Source: Gordonia effusa NBRC 100432 (GTDB lineage Bacteria > Actinomycetota > Actinomycetes > Mycobacteriales > Mycobacteriaceae). Taken from it: a stretch of 64,000 nucleotides of DNA. Below are positions 20,404 to 30,462 of this stretch, in pieces; within the stretch, counting starts at the first letter, position 1; every line of letters begins with the position of its first letter. The notes beneath the pieces are model-generated. The model was not told the DNA's origin and did not search any database. It saw only the letters and a list, made by a program, of their open reading frames with translations. Location: assembly GCF_000241305.1 (NCBI RefSeq), contig NZ_BAEH01000050.1, positions 24,784 to 88,783 on the forward strand, written 5' to 3'. The translations under genes and the position numbers were made by a program.

Positions 20404-21750
20404 TTAACGTGCCCGACGACGTTTTCCGGCCGGACTCGCGGCGCTGCCCGACTTGCGAGCCGCAGAACGGTCACCCGACACAACCGCAGCGGCGGCCACC
20501 GGCTCGCCGGAGTCGATGCGCGCACGCCGCTCGAGTACTCGCCGAGTGTGCTTACCGATGTCGTCGCGACGCTCCTTCAACGTCACCAGCAACGGTGCCG
20601 CGAGGAAGATCGAGGAGTAGGCACCAACCACGACGCCGACCAACTGAATCAGCGCCAGGTCTTTCAACGTGCCGACGCCCAGCATCCAGACCGCGATCAC
20701 CATCAGCGCAATAATCGGCAGCACCGAGATAACCGTGGTGTTGATCGAACGCATCAACGTCTGGTTGACGGCGAGGTTGGCCTGTTCAGCGTAGGTACGT
20801 CGGGTCGTCGACAACACCGATCGAGTGTTCTCGGCGACCTTGTCGAATACCACGACGGTGTCGTACAACGAGAAGCCCAGAATGGTCAGCAGACCGATGA
20901 CGGTCGCCGGGGTAACTTCCCAACCGACAAGCGAGTACACACCGGCGGTACAGACGATGTCGAAGAACAATGACACCAACGCGGCGATCGACATCTCACG
21001 GTCGAACCGCACGGCGATGTACACCGTGACCACCAGCAGGAAGACCGCCAAGGCGATCAACATCTTCTCGGTGATCTCCCGGCCCCAGGTGGAACTGACA
21101 TCCGACACCGAAATTTCGGCTCGGGTCAGTTCCGGGCCGAATTTGGCTGCCAAGGCATTTTCGATGTTGCGGTTCTCATCGGGCGACAATGTCTCGGTGC
21201 GCACGACAATGGTCTGGCTAGCGCCGGTTCCGGCGGTCTGCACCGACTCGGGTGACTCACCGAGCGCCGTGGAGAACACTTCGGATACCGACTCGGTGGT
21301 CACCGCCGACGACGACGGAACTGAGATTTGGGTGCCACCCTCGAAGTCGATACCGAAGGTGAACTGTCGCGTCGCGATGGACAGGATCGAAATCGCGATG
21401 ATGACCGCGGTGACGATGTACCACATCTTCCGCTTGCCAACGACCTCGAACGCGCCGGTACCGGTGTACAACCGGGACAGGAATGAGCGACGCTCGTCGG
21501 CGACGTAATCCGCGTCGGGTGCCGACGTCGCGGGTGATACCTCGGCGTCGGACAGCTCCGACGTCGCGTCAACCGAGGGATTCTCGACAGCCGTTTCGGT
21601 GCCCGCCTCACCCGCGGCGGCCTCAAGGGGCTGACGTGCGCGGCGGCCGGTCTTCTTGATCGGAACCCGCGGCGGGGGGTTCTTACCCTTGCCGCCCGCG
21701 CGACCGGTCAGGCTGTCGTTGGATTCAAATCCCTTGCTGGAGAAACTCAT
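20404..21750 (-). CDS. secF: Protein translocase subunit SecF
   Basis: 448 residues, with a long charged N-terminal tail (about 110 residues before the first membrane segment WYIVTAVIIAISILSIATRQ), then FGIDFEGGTQISV, a periplasmic-type domain, and the bundle of membrane segments with SLYDTVVVFDKVAENTR. With SecD it uses the proton gradient to pull exported proteins through SecYEG. The start overlaps the secD stop (ATGA). The C-terminal tail is Ser/Ala/Arg-rich. Confidence 0.97.
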   Translation of the reverse strand: MSFSSKGFESNDSLTGRAGGKGKNPPPRVPIKKTGRRARQPLEAAAGEAGTETAVENPSVDATSELSDAEVSPATSAPDADYVADERRSFLSRLYTGTGAFEVVGKRKMWYIVTAVIIAISILSIATRQFTFGIDFEGGTQISVPSSSAVTTESVSEVFSTALGESPESVQTAGTGASQTIVVRTETLSPDENRNIENALAAKFGPELTRAEISVSDVSSTWGREITEKMLIALAVFLLVVTVYIAVRFDREMSIAALVSLFFDIVCTAGVYSLVGWEVTPATVIGLLTILGFSLYDTVVVFDKVAENTRSVLSTTRRTYAEQANLAVNQTLMRSINTTVISVLPIIALMVIAVWMLGVGTLKDLALIQLVGVVVGAYSSIFLAAPLLVTLKERRDDIGKHTRRVLERRARIDSGEPVAAAAVVSGDRSAARKSGSAASPAGKRRRAR

Positions 21751-23390
21751 CGCTTCGCCCCCTCGTTCTGCGCCGCGGCGTTCTGATCGGCGGCGTGCCG
21801 CGCGACTGCCTTGCGACGCGCCTCACGTCGAGAGCGGGCCACTTCGCTGACCGCGCCCAGACCGTTGACACTCGGACGTGACAGGAATTCCGAACGGGTC
21901 GCCAGGACCACGAGCGGATGGGTGACCAGGAAGACGATCACAACGTCGAGGATCGTAGTGAGGCCGAGCGTGAACGCGAAGCCTCGGACCTCTCCGACGG
22001 CCAGCGCGTAGATGACCACGGCGGCGATCAAACTGACGGCGTTACCCGTCCACACGGTTCGGCGGGCGCTGACCCAACCGCGCGGCACCGATGATCTGAA
22101 TGTGCGACCGTCGCGTATCTCGTCCTTGATGCGTTCGAAGTACACAACGAAGGAGTCTGCGGTCATACCGATACCGATGATCAGACCGGCGATGCCGGCA
22201 AGGTCAAGGGTGAATCCGATCCACCGACCGAGCAGCACGATGATGCCGTAGACCATCGCGCCGGCCAGAATCAACGACGCGATACTCAAGAAACCGAGCA
22301 TGCGGTAATAGGCCAACGCGTAGATCGCGACGGCGATCAAACCAACCAGGCCAGCGATGAGACCGGCTTTCAGCGAAGCCAATCCCAGTGTCGCGGAAAC
22401 ACTTTCGGTGTCAGACGACTTGAACGACAACGGCAGCGAACCGTATTTGAGAATATTCGCGAGGTCGTCGGCTTCGGTCTGCGTGAAGTTGCCCGAGATC
22501 TCAGTACTCGGCGTGGTGATGGCACCGTTAATCTGTGGCGCCGACACCACCCGCGAATCGAGGGTGAACGCTGTCTGCTTGCCGGTGTTCTGACCGGTGT
22601 ACTTGGGCCAGAAATCCCGAGCGGCGCCCTTGAACTCGACGTTGACTACCCAGCGACCAGACTGTGATGACAACACCGACGACGCCGTCTTCACGTCACG
22701 ACCGTCGATTATCTGCGGCCCGAGCAGATAGACCTCTTTGCCGTCTTGGGAACAGGAGACCAGATACTGATCAGAGAGGTCGTTACCCAGAAGCGGATCG
22801 CTGGAGTCCGTTGAGCAGTCGACCTTAGTCATCTGCGCTCGCAGTTCGGCCAGTCGCGCCTCTGTGGCGTTCGCCGGAGCCTGTCGCAACTTCCGCTGCT
22901 CGGCGATCTGGCGTGCCGTCTCCTCGGATACCGATGTATCGGTGTTCTTGGGGGCGGGCGGCTTTGCCTTCTGCGGCGTCGCCGGGACAGAGCCCTCTAC
23001 CGGCCGGACATAGAGCCGCGCGGTCTGACCGAGCGTTTGTGCCTGTCTGCCGTCTTCCCCGGGAACCGTGATGATCAGATTGTCACCATTGATGACGACC
23101 TCGGACCCAGCGACACCACGCGCGTTGACACGGGTCTCGATGATCTGTTTTGCCTGATCAAGCTGCTCCTTGGTCGGCTTCTTGCCGTCCTCGGTCCGCG
23201 CGGTCAGCGTGACTCGGGTGCCGCCCTGCAGGTCGATGCCAAGTTTCGGCTCGAACGACCCGCCGCCGGTAAACGCGATCAGACCGTAAACCACGGCCAA
23301 TAGAACGAAGAAGGCGAGCAGCGGTTGCCACGGTGGAACTTCGCGGCCCGGCGCGGACCGCTTTGCCGTTGCCCGGCGGGGAGTAGTCAC
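21747..23390 (-). CDS. secD: Protein translocase subunit SecD
   Basis: 547 residues. The first membrane segment (~22-41) is followed by PKLGIDLQGGTRVTL, the large extracytoplasmic P1 region containing a low-complexity Lys/Pro stretch (QKAKPPAPKNTD), and the C-terminal five-helix block with GMTADSFVVYFERIKDEIR. It works with SecF. The gene lies between yajC and secF, the standard order. It starts with GTG at 23390, 122 bases after the yajC stop. Confidence 0.97.
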   Translation of the reverse strand: MTTPRRATAKRSAPGREVPPWQPLLAFFVLLAVVYGLIAFTGGGSFEPKLGIDLQGGTRVTLTARTEDGKKPTKEQLDQAKQIIETRVNARGVAGSEVVINGDNLIITVPGEDGRQAQTLGQTARLYVRPVEGSVPATPQKAKPPAPKNTDTSVSEETARQIAEQRKLRQAPANATEARLAELRAQMTKVDCSTDSSDPLLGNDLSDQYLVSCSQDGKEVYLLGPQIIDGRDVKTASSVLSSQSGRWVVNVEFKGAARDFWPKYTGQNTGKQTAFTLDSRVVSAPQINGAITTPSTEISGNFTQTEADDLANILKYGSLPLSFKSSDTESVSATLGLASLKAGLIAGLVGLIAVAIYALAYYRMLGFLSIASLILAGAMVYGIIVLLGRWIGFTLDLAGIAGLIIGIGMTADSFVVYFERIKDEIRDGRTFRSSVPRGWVSARRTVWTGNAVSLIAAVVIYALAVGEVRGFAFTLGLTTILDVVIVFLVTHPLVVLATRSEFLSRPSVNGLGAVSEVARSRREARRKAVARHAADQNAAAQNEGAKR

Positions 23391-23512
23391 GGTTGTTCAG
23401 GTCTCCTCGGTACGGACAGCATCGCTAGGGGCGTCCGATTTTGTGCCGATAGTCGCAGGTCAGCGACTATCCGGTGACGCCGGTTGGCGCCAGGGTAGTC
23501 AATACCGACCAA

Positions 23513-23944
23513 TCACTTCTCGTCGGCTGGCTTGTCCGTCGTGTCTTTCTCGAGCGACGGCACGTCCGACGACCCATCCTCGGGAGCGTCTTTGATCAGG
23601 CTCGGACCGTCGACTGCGGTGTCCTCATCTGCCTCGTCGTCGTTTTCATCGAGCAAAGCGCCCGGATAGGTGGCGGCAGCGTCCTCGGTGAGCACGACCT
23701 CGCGAATGGCCAGCTTGTTCCAGCGGGTCACGACGCCGGGAGCGATCTCCACGTCGACACTGTCACTGTTGGTATCGATCACGGTGCCGTACAGACCCGA
23801 AGTGAGCTGGACACGAGCGCCGGTGGTCGCCGAACTCTGCATCTCCTGGACCTCGGCCATGCGCTTCTTCTGCTTACGAATGCTGAGGTACATGAACCCG
23901 CCCAGCAGTACGAGCAGAATCGGGAAGAGTAGTTCCGAACCCAT
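23513..23944 (-). CDS. yajC: Preprotein translocase subunit YajC
   Basis: 143 residues. There is a single N-terminal membrane segment (ELLFPILLVLLGGFMYLSIR, ~4-23), then RKQKKRMAEVQEMQ and the conserved LTSGLYGTVIDTNSDSVDVEIAPG, with GVVTRWNKLAIREVV behind it. The last ~40 residues are acidic and probably disordered, as is common in actinobacteria. It is an accessory subunit of SecDF and heads the yajC-secD-secF run. Confidence 0.95.
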   Translation of the reverse strand: MGSELLFPILLVLLGGFMYLSIRKQKKRMAEVQEMQSSATTGARVQLTSGLYGTVIDTNSDSVDVEIAPGVVTRWNKLAIREVVLTEDAAATYPGALLDENDDEADEDTAVDGPSLIKDAPEDGSSDVPSLEKDTTDKPADEK

Positions 23945-24065
23945 GATGTTCTAATCAGTCCTCAAGCAGTTGGAGTCAGGGCATACGACAACGACATGCG
24001 TTGTGCACGGACTCCAGTGTGCCATGACGGGCACCGATGATGTCGCATGCGCCCTGTCAGGCGTA

Positions 24066-25163
24066 CTACACGTCGTCGTCGAATAGCGTGGTCGTCTGGT
24101 CTTCGCGGCTCCGCACGCCCCAGCTGGCGTTCAGCGCGCCGGCCGGCGGCGTCAACCCCAGATGATGCCAGGCCGCCGCCGTAGCGACCCGACCGCGAGG
24201 TGTTCGAGCCATCATGCCCGCGCGGACGAGAAATGGTTCACACACCTCTTCGACGGTCGCCGGTTCCTCGCCGACCGCGACCGCCAGCGTCGACACACCG
24301 ACCGGTCCCCCGCCGAATCCGCGCACCAGCGAACCCAATACCGCCCGGTCTAGCCGATCGAGCCCGAGTTCGTCGACGTCGTAGACCTGCAGTGCGGCCT
24401 GTGCGATCGCGACGGTAATAATGCCGTCGGCACGTACCTCAGCGAAGTCGCGCACTCGACGCAGCAGCCGGTTGGCGATGCGCGGCGTGCCACGCGAGCG
24501 GCTGGCGATCTCCGCCGCCGACACCGCGTCGATCTCAATACCGAGAATCCGTGCCGAGCGGGTAAGGACCTGAACCAATTCCGACGTCTCGTAGAACTCC
24601 ATATGCGCGGTGAAACCGAAGCGATCCCTCAGCGGGCCGGTCAACGAGCCGGACCGTGTTGTGGCTCCTACCAGCGTGAATGGCGCGACGTCGAGCGGAA
24701 TGGAGGTAGCCCCCGGCCCCTTTCCGACCACAACGTCGACGCGGAAATCTTCCATCGCGAGATACAGCATCTCTTCGGCGGGTCGCGCGATCCGATGAAT
24801 CTCGTCGATGAACAGCACGTCGCCCTCGATGAGGTTCGAGAGCATCGCGGCCAGGTCACCCGCCCGCTCAAGCGCGGGGCCGGAGGTGACGCGGATGGCG
24901 GAGCCCATCTCACTGGCGATGATCATTGCCAGTGACGTCTTGCCAAGGCCCGGTGGACCCGATAGCAGGATGTGGTCCGGGGTGCCTCCGCGCCCCTTCG
25001 CGCCATGCAGAACCAGTTCGAGCTGTTCGCGCACCTTAGGCTGACCGATGAAATCCGAGAGCGATCTCGGGCGCAGGTTAGCGTCGAGATCACCATCGGA
25101 GTTGACTCGACCCGCATTAACCGTGCGATCTGACCAGGTGTCGTCGTCAGGTGCGACGTCCAT
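24066..25163 (-). CDS. ruvB: Holliday junction branch-migration helicase RuvB
   Basis: 365 residues. Walker A is GPPGLGKTS and Walker B is [27 protein letters not shown] is the sensor region. The C-terminal winged helix ([18 protein letters not shown]) binds DNA. It is the motor that drives branch migration with RuvA. The ATG shares a base with the ruvA stop (TGATG), so translation is coupled. Confidence 0.97.
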   Translation of the reverse strand: MDVAPDDDTWSDRTVNAGRVNSDGDLDANLRPRSLSDFIGQPKVREQLELVLHGAKGRGGTPDHILLSGPPGLGKTSLAMIIASEMGSAIRVTSGPALERAGDLAAMLSNLIEGDVLFIDEIHRIARPAEEMLYLAMEDFRVDVVVGKGPGATSIPLDVAPFTLVGATTRSGSLTGPLRDRFGFTAHMEFYETSELVQVLTRSARILGIEIDAVSAAEIASRSRGTPRIANRLLRRVRDFAEVRADGIITVAIAQAALQVYDVDELGLDRLDRAVLGSLVRGFGGGPVGVSTLAVAVGEEPATVEEVCEPFLVRAGMMARTPRGRVATAAAWHHLGLTPPAGALNASWGVRSREDQTTTLFDDDV

Positions 25164-25768
25164 CAGCGACTACTCCCCTTACCCAGCATTGACAGTCCCG
25201 CCCGTAAGGCGAGCGCGGAGTCGGCCTCCGGCGTTTCGGCCAGCACGGCCGCGACGGCCTTCTCTGCCGATGCGAGCGGAAAGCCAAGTCCCACAAGCGC
25301 TTCGGTGACCTGCTCGGCCACCGATCCAACTGGGGTGGCGATCGATCCGGGCAGCCCGGACGATGCCACGGCGGCCACTTTGTCGCGTAATTCGACGACC
25401 AGCCGCTCAGCCACCCGTTTACCGATACCCGGCACCGTGGTCAACGCCTTCACATCCGACTCGGACAGCGCCCGGCGCAATGCTTCCGGTTCCAGGACCG
25501 CCAGAGTCGCCATCGCCAACCTCGGCCCGACGCCCGTCACCGTCTGCAACAGCCCGAATAGATCGCGCGACTCGGGATCGGTGAAGCCGTACAGCGTCAT
25601 CGAATCCTCGCGCACGATCATCGCGGTCAGTAGGGTCACCTCCGCGCCACGATGTACCGACGACAGCGTCGGCGGGGTCACCAGCACCCGGTATCCGACA
25701 CCGGCGCAGTCGACGACGACGTGGTCGAGCGCGACGTCCATGACCGGACCTCTCACTGCCGCAATCAC
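25163..25768 (-). CDS. ruvA: Holliday junction DNA-binding protein RuvA
   Basis: 201 residues. The N-terminal OB fold ([29 protein letters not shown]) is followed by two helix-hairpin-helix motifs ([14 protein letters not shown] and [17 protein letters not shown]) and a C-terminal UBA-like domain that contacts RuvB ([18 protein letters not shown]). It starts with a GTG overlapping the ruvC stop (GTGA). Confidence 0.97.
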   Translation of the reverse strand: MIAAVRGPVMDVALDHVVVDCAGVGYRVLVTPPTLSSVHRGAEVTLLTAMIVREDSMTLYGFTDPESRDLFGLLQTVTGVGPRLAMATLAVLEPEALRRALSESDVKALTTVPGIGKRVAERLVVELRDKVAAVASSGLPGSIATPVGSVAEQVTEALVGLGFPLASAEKAVAAVLAETPEADSALALRAGLSMLGKGSSR

Positions 25769-26343
25769 TTTCGTACCTCCTGAGCCGCTGCACGCGCCTG
25801 CGCGATGCGTTGTTGGTGATGACGTTGAGCCGCTTTCGCTCGACGTTCGGCCTCAGCCATCCGTTCCAGCATGGGCCCGCGCCAGCAGTGGGTGATCGCC
25901 AGCGCAAGCGCGTCAGCGGCATCGGCTGGCCGCGGCCTGGTCTGCATCCCGAGAATTCGCGTCACCATCGAGGTCACCTGCGCCTTGTCCGCCCTACCCG
26001 AACCGGTCACCGCGGCCTTGACCTCCGACGGAGTGTGGAATCGAACCGGGATCTCGTTCTGCGCCGCCGCGAGTGCGACGACTCCCGCGGCTTGCGCGGT
26101 CCCCATCGCGGTCGACACCTGGTTCTGCGCGAACACCCGCTCGACCGCGACGACGTCGGGGTGATGCGTATTGATCCAGTGAACCGCCGCGGTATGTACC
26201 GCCAGCAGCCGGTCCGCGAGATCCATATCCGATGGCGTGCGCACCACATCGACGTCGAGCGCGACAACCGATCGTCCCGCACCCGACTCGACGAGAGCGA
26301 TACCGCACCTGGTTAGGCCGGGATCAACACCCATGACCCGCAC
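25765..26343 (-). CDS. ruvC: Crossover junction endodeoxyribonuclease RuvC
   Basis: 192 residues. The RNase-H-like fold starts with [14 protein letters not shown], whose Asp is the first metal ligand. [20 protein letters not shown] carries the catalytic Glu, and the C-terminal [13 protein letters not shown] holds the last acids. It resolves Holliday junctions moved by RuvAB. It is first in the ruvC-ruvA-ruvB run; the upstream gap contains a palindrome. Confidence 0.97.
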   Translation of the reverse strand: MRVMGVDPGLTRCGIALVESGAGRSVVALDVDVVRTPSDMDLADRLLAVHTAAVHWINTHHPDVVAVERVFAQNQVSTAMGTAQAAGVVALAAAQNEIPVRFHTPSEVKAAVTGSGRADKAQVTSMVTRILGMQTRPRPADAADALALAITHCWRGPMLERMAEAERRAKAAQRHHQQRIAQARAAAQEVRK

Positions 26344-26461
26344 ACCACACCTCCGACGACTCCAAAGCGAACAGCTGTTCGAGAGTCTAGCGGGTGGGTG
26401 CGACAGCGACCGGCAGCAACACGCACTGCATATCCGGACGCACCCAAATCTGCCGACGCAA

Positions 26462-26493
26462 GGACAATCTGCCGTCGCGACGGCAGATTGTCC
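26462..26493. repeat. 32-bp perfect palindrome between yebC and ruvC
   Basis: The element reads the same on both strands over 32 bp with no loop, centred on GTCGCGAC. The left arm's TCTGCCG also occurs once more just upstream (about 26448-26454). It lies 22 bases after the yebC stop on the reading strand, so it may terminate yebC or be a binding site for a dimeric protein. There is no U tract. Confidence 0.8.
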
Positions 26494-26514
26494 AAGATTG
26501 AGTAGGTTGTGTCG

Positions 26515-27270
26515 CTAGTCCGCGTCGAGTTCGGCGAGCACGTCGTCGCTGATGTCGACATTGCTGTAGACATTCTGGACGTCGTCGGAATCCTCGAGGG
26601 CATCGATCAGTTTGAAGACTTTACGCGCGCCATCGGCGTCGACCGGCACCTCGACCGATGCACGGAAGTCTGCTTCGGCGGACTCGTAGTCGATGCCGGC
26701 CTCCTGCAGCGCGGTGCGTACCGCGACGAGATCTGTTGGCTCGGAGACAACTTCGAAAGTATCGCCGAGGTCGTTAACCTCCTCGGCACCGGCATCGAGC
26801 ACGGCCATCAAGATGTCATCCTCGGTCTGATCACCCTTCTCCAGGGTCACCACGCCGCGGCGAGTGAACAGATACGCGACCGATCCGGGGTCGGCCATAT
26901 TGCCGCCGTTGCGAGTCATCGCGGTTCGGACCTCGCCCGCCGCTCGATTGCGATTGTCGGTGAGGCATTCGATCAGTACCGCAACACCATTGGGGCCATA
27001 CCCCTCATAGGTGATGGTCTGCCAGTCGGCGCCGCCAGCCTCTTCACCGCCGCCGCGCTTGCGGGCACGTTCGATGTTGTCGTTGGGAACCGACGACTTC
27101 TTCGCCTTCTGAATCGCGTCGTACAACGTGGGGTTGCCAGCGGGGTCACCACCACCGGTACGGGCCGCGACCTCGATGTTCTTGACCAACTTCGCGAACA
27201 TCTTGCCGCGCTTGGCATCGATGGCCGCCTTCTTGTGTTTGGTCGTGGCCCACTTGGAATGTCCACTCAT
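26515..27270 (-). CDS. yebC: YebC/PmpR family protein (TACO1 family)
   Basis: 251 residues starting [25 protein letters not shown], the family hallmark, with [22 protein letters not shown] and [15 protein letters not shown] in the middle domains. Members have been described as transcription regulators and, more recently, as helpers of translation through proline stretches. The ATG 27270 is the conserved start; the frame to 27354 is not supported. It is the counterpart of Rv2603c, upstream of ruvC and downstream of pdxT as in M. tuberculosis. Confidence 0.95.
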   Translation of the reverse strand: MSGHSKWATTKHKKAAIDAKRGKMFAKLVKNIEVAARTGGGDPAGNPTLYDAIQKAKKSSVPNDNIERARKRGGGEEAGGADWQTITYEGYGPNGVAVLIECLTDNRNRAAGEVRTAMTRNGGNMADPGSVAYLFTRRGVVTLEKGDQTEDDILMAVLDAGAEEVNDLGDTFEVVSEPTDLVAVRTALQEAGIDYESAEADFRASVEVPVDADGARKVFKLIDALEDSDDVQNVYSNVDISDDVLAELDAD

Positions 27271-27365
27271 CGCGCTACAGCCTTCCCTCGCACACGTCTT
27301 CGGCACCCGCACGACGCTGGCGGGCCCGACCTTCAACGCCTCGCGGCGCATCAACCTCTGTGATC

Positions 27366-28136
27366 TTACCGACGTACCTTAGCGACGAAGTATTCGTGCA
27401 CCCGTCGGTCGCCAGTCACCTCCGGATGAAACGATGTCGCGATCACATTGCCCTGCTCAACGGCAACGATTCGCCCGGCAGCACTAGCCGCCCCGCTCGC
27501 TTCGCTCCCGGCGACGGGCACATTCGTCCCGCTCGCTTCGCTCCCGGCGACGGGCACATTCGTCCCGCTCGCTTCGCTCCCGGCGACGGGCACATTCGTC
27601 CCGCTCGCTTCGCTCCCGGCGACGGGCACCCGCGCGAGCACCCGAACGCCGTTACCGGCCTCCTCGACCCAAGGCGCCCGAATAAACACTCCGCGCATCT
27701 TGGCCGCGCCCGGGCGATCGGTGATGCCGACGAAATCGATATCGGCTTCGAATGACTCCACCTGACGTCCAAATGCGTTGCGCCGCACAGTGATATCGAG
27801 GACGTCGAGATGCCGGGCGTCGGGCCGGGTATCCAGAATCCGGGAACTGAGCATGATCATGCCCGCGCATGAACCATAAGCGGGCAGGCCATCGAGCAAT
27901 TTGTCCCGCAGCGGCTCGAACATACCGAAGACGCCCAGCAATTTGCTCACCGTCGTCGACTCTCCACCGGGCAAGACGATGCCGTCTATCTCGTCGAGTT
28001 CCCCGGCCCTTCGTACCGGCACGGCCTCGGCACCGCTCGCATGCAACGCGGCGATATGTTCGCGAACATCGCCCTGCAACGCCAATACCCCAATGACCGG
28101 ACGCGCCGCCACGCCGGCTGGTTCGAGTTCACTCAC
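27366..28136 (-). CDS. pdxT: Pyridoxal 5'-phosphate synthase glutaminase subunit PdxT, with an internal repeat insertion
   Basis: A class I glutamine amidotransferase that hands ammonia to PdxS for vitamin B6 synthesis. The nucleophile Cys is in [10 protein letters not shown] (~90), [13 protein letters not shown] is the oxyanion region, and His/Glu are in TSFHPEV (~237 and 239). At 256 residues it is some 50 longer than usual. The excess lies at ~171-220: four copies of a 12-residue unit ([12 protein letters not shown] type) followed by a short Ala-rich stretch, between VRVLARV and [10 protein letters not shown]. All catalytic residues are kept. GTG 28136 overlaps the tesB stop (GTGA). pdxS is 4.5 kb away. 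Confidence 0.95.
   Translation of the reverse strand: MSELEPAGVAARPVIGVLALQGDVREHIAALHASGAEAVPVRRAGELDEIDGIVLPGGESTTVSKLLGVFGMFEPLRDKLLDGLPAYGSCAGMIMLSSRILDTRPDARHLDVLDITVRRNAFGRQVESFEADIDFVGITDRPGAAKMRGVFIRAPWVEEAGNGVRVLARVPVAGSEASGTNVPVAGSEASGTNVPVAGSEASGTNVPVAGSEASGAASAAGRIVAVEQGNVIATSFHPEVTGDRRVHEYFVAKVRR
27492..27635 (-). repeat. 36-bp tandem repeat, about four copies, in frame inside pdxT
   Basis: Copies start at 27492, 27528, 27564 and 27600. The first three are identical and the fourth diverges after its first 30 bases. The plus-strand unit begins CCCGCTCGCTTCGCTCCCGG, one base different from the core of the alaS repeat. Length (36 bp), strand relative to the gene and reading frame (GS-x-ASG-x-N) are the same as in alaS. 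The unit also holds the mirror repeat CTCGC-TT-CGCTC. Confidence 0.95.
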
Positions 28137-28990
28137 CTAGCGTCCCGGCCGATCTGCTGTTCGAGAGTCTGATTACGACCGGTACGGGCCAGCCCTTCCT
28201 GCGTCACCGCAGCGACCATTCGGCCGGCCTGGTCGAAAATACGTCCCTGCGTCAACGCGCGACCCGAACCCGCCGACGGCGAAGTCTGATCGTAGAGCAG
28301 CCATTCGTCGGCGCGGAACGGGCGCATGAACCACATCGCGTGGTCGAGGGACGCTCCCTGCGGGTGAATGCCGGGATGGATGACATTGGCCGATCCGAGC
28401 AGCGTCATATCGGACATATACGCCAATGTGCAGACATGGAAAACCTGGTCGTCGGGCAGTCGGTGCCGGTAGCGAAACCACACTCGCTGTTGTGCCGCAA
28501 AGTAATCCGACGTCGAGAGCTGGTCGCGCGGCACCACCCTGATGTCGAAGTTCTCCCATTCGCGCAGAACCGCCGTCAGATGCTCGGGTGCCTCGTCGAC
28601 GCGACTGACCAGTCCATCAGGGTCGGGGGCGGGTGGCATTCGGTCCTGATGTTCGATGCCCTCGTCATCGAGAATGTGGAACGAGGCCGACATCGTGAAG
28701 ATGGCTTCGCCGTGCTGCACCCCGGTCACCCGTCGGGTGACGAAGGACCTGCCGTCGCGGATTCGGTCGACGAGAAAGACCGCGGGCACGTCCGGATCAC
28801 CGGGTCGTAGAAAATAGCCGTGTAGCGAGTGGACGTGAAACGCATCCGGCACCGTACGCGTAGCCGAAATCAGAGCCTGACCGGCAACCTGTCCACCGAA
28901 GGTGCGACGCAGGTGGGAGGGGAAAGACGGCCCACGATAGATGTCGGCCTCTATCGCCTCAACCTGCAGGATTTCTTCAATGGTTGCCAC
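28133..28990 (-). CDS. tesB: Acyl-CoA thioesterase II (TesB)
   Basis: 285 residues with a double hot-dog fold. [19 protein letters not shown] and [19 protein letters not shown] mark the N-terminal half; [19 protein letters not shown] and [21 protein letters not shown] mark the C-terminal half, with the catalytic Asp in ASLDHAMWF. It hydrolyses acyl-CoA to free acid and CoA. Translation is coupled to pdxT by GTGA, the same order as Rv2605c-Rv2604c. Confidence 0.95.
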   Translation of the reverse strand: MATIEEILQVEAIEADIYRGPSFPSHLRRTFGGQVAGQALISATRTVPDAFHVHSLHGYFLRPGDPDVPAVFLVDRIRDGRSFVTRRVTGVQHGEAIFTMSASFHILDDEGIEHQDRMPPAPDPDGLVSRVDEAPEHLTAVLREWENFDIRVVPRDQLSTSDYFAAQQRVWFRYRHRLPDDQVFHVCTLAYMSDMTLLGSANVIHPGIHPQGASLDHAMWFMRPFRADEWLLYDQTSPSAGSGRALTQGRIFDQAGRMVAAVTQEGLARTGRNQTLEQQIGRDAR

Positions 28991-29058
28991 GTCTTCAGTA
29001 TCGCCTACCGTGTCGTCGCGGGTGCAACCACTCCCGCCGACACCGACGCACCCGCGAA

Positions 29059-29607
29059 CTACAGCTCGTCGAGCGAGATCAACCCGTCCTGCACGGCACG
29101 GGCGACAAGCGCGGCCTTAGTTGGTGCGGGGCGGCCGATCTCGGCGTACTTCGTACGAATCCGGGTGAGATGGGTGTTGACGGTGCCCAGCGAGATGAAA
29201 AGTTCCTGCCCCACAGCGGGTTTGGAGTCGACGAGCAGCCAGGTTCGGAGAACCTCGGCCTCGCGTGGGGTAAGGACCGGCCGGGGCAGATCGGTGCGTA
29301 CCCGCGAATCGGCACCCGCCGAAGTCTCAACCGTGGCGACATCTTCGATCGAATCATCTTCGGACACAGGAACTTTCACCTCACGAAGCAGCGGTCGACG
29401 ACTCTGGGTCGCAGGTGCCGGCCAGGTGGCGGAGTGTTGCCCGGGCAGCTGCATCCGACGAGCGGCCAAGCGCGCCAACGCCTCTTCGCGGCGTCGGGCC
29501 GATTCGACGCGACGCCGAGCGCTGTGTTCGACGGCGACGCTGGTGTAACCCTGCGAGATCATGGCTGCGGTCATTTCCCTCATCCTCACTACCGTGTTGT
29601 GCCCCAA
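29059..29607 (-). CDS. LuxR-type helix-turn-helix protein without a receiver domain
   Basis: 182 residues. The C-terminal ~60 residues (LTPREAEVLRTWLLVDSKPA through FISLGTVNTHLTRIRTKY) are a GerE/LuxR-type HTH. The N-terminal ~120 residues have an Arg-rich helical stretch (SARRRVESARRREEALARLAARRM) and a disordered-looking linker; no phospho-acceptor receiver domain is visible, so it is not a classic response regulator. It lies downstream of the FHA and PP2C genes on the same strand, 132 bases after the FHA stop, which suggests the three belong to one signalling unit. Function beyond DNA binding is unknown. Confidence 0.7.
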   Translation of the reverse strand: MGHNTVVRMREMTAAMISQGYTSVAVEHSARRRVESARRREEALARLAARRMQLPGQHSATWPAPATQSRRPLLREVKVPVSEDDSIEDVATVETSAGADSRVRTDLPRPVLTPREAEVLRTWLLVDSKPAVGQELFISLGTVNTHLTRIRTKYAEIGRPAPTKAALVARAVQDGLISLDEL

Positions 29608-29739
29608 CGCCTTTGAGGCGGCGAGCAGTTGACTTACTGGTGTTGAGGAGAACGCTATGAGAAATAGTCACACCCGTCGATGGGGAGAACTACCCATGAT
29701 ATAACCGCAGCTCAGACGGGGTAAATACGCGCAGAGACG

Positions 29740-30462
29740 CTAGGCGCCCTGCGCGTTGCGATGCGCTTCTTCATCGATCAGCGGTAAATCATCGCGGGTC
29801 ACCACTCGGGATGCGATCGCATATTCGACAAGTTTGGTACGACGATTGCTCGCGAGTTTGCCACCGCCGCCGCGCATTCCGGACACCCCAAGCTGATCGA
29901 GTTTGTCGCAGACGTTATCGAGCTTGCGATTGAATTTCGTCAGCGACCAACCCAGCCGTGCGGCTGCCTGTGCCGACGACGGGATTGCGCTGGAGCCCGT
30001 TCCGTCGCGACGCAGAATCTGTTCCGCGAGAACGACGATGAGGACCTTCTGCGACTCGGTCAGTCTCGGTACACCAACCGTCGTCTGACCTAGTTTGATG
30101 TACGGCTGAGTCACTTCGCCAACTCCCGGCGCGCCAGCGAATACATCGAGTTCGTATGTCGTCGGACCGGCGGTGAAGACAATAGTTGTTTTGCCGAACA
30201 CGAGCGGCATCCGCGCGCCCGGGCCGACCACTCCGGAAAACCCGACGTCGCCGGCCGAGACGCTCGCCGAGAGATGCGAGCCCAGATTCGACAGCCACCA
30301 CATGCCGCCCTCGAAATGCAGCACGAGGAAGCGGCGGTGCAGATATGGATTGTTGTCGACGGACAGATCGGCCTCGCGCCCGATGAAGAACCGTTTTTCG
30401 GGCGATAGCGAGAATCGTTCGCCGCAGTATTCGACGAAAGTGCCGGTCTCGTCGGAACTCAT
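29740..30462 (-). CDS. FHA-domain protein with a C-terminal HTH-like region
   Basis: 240 residues. An FHA-like N-terminus (RFFIGREADLSVDNNPYLHR, then WWLSNLGSHLSASVS) keeps the GR, N and SNxG features that bind phosphothreonine. The C-terminal half (LTESQKVLIVVLAEQILRRD, SAQAAARLGWSLTKFNRKLD) looks like a winged or LuxR-like HTH. FHA plus DNA-binding region in one chain suggests a phospho-responsive transcription regulator, an inference. The ATG overlaps the PP2C stop (ATGA), so the two proteins are made together. No Ser/Thr kinase gene is in the window. Confidence 0.75.
   Translation of the reverse strand: MSSDETGTFVEYCGERFSLSPEKRFFIGREADLSVDNNPYLHRRFLVLHFEGGMWWLSNLGSHLSASVSAGDVGFSGVVGPGARMPLVFGKTTIVFTAGPTTYELDVFAGAPGVGEVTQPYIKLGQTTVGVPRLTESQKVLIVVLAEQILRRDGTGSSAIPSSAQAAARLGWSLTKFNRKLDNVCDKLDQLGVSGMRGGGGKLASNRRTKLVEYAIASRVVTRDDLPLIDEEAHRNAQGA

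Noticed and set aside
26509..27363. Plus-strand open frame of 284 codons opposite yebC
   Set aside because: Antisense shadow; yebC has all family motifs.
27492..27635. Possible CRISPR array (four 36-bp repeats)
   Set aside because: No spacers; the units are contiguous and in frame inside pdxT.
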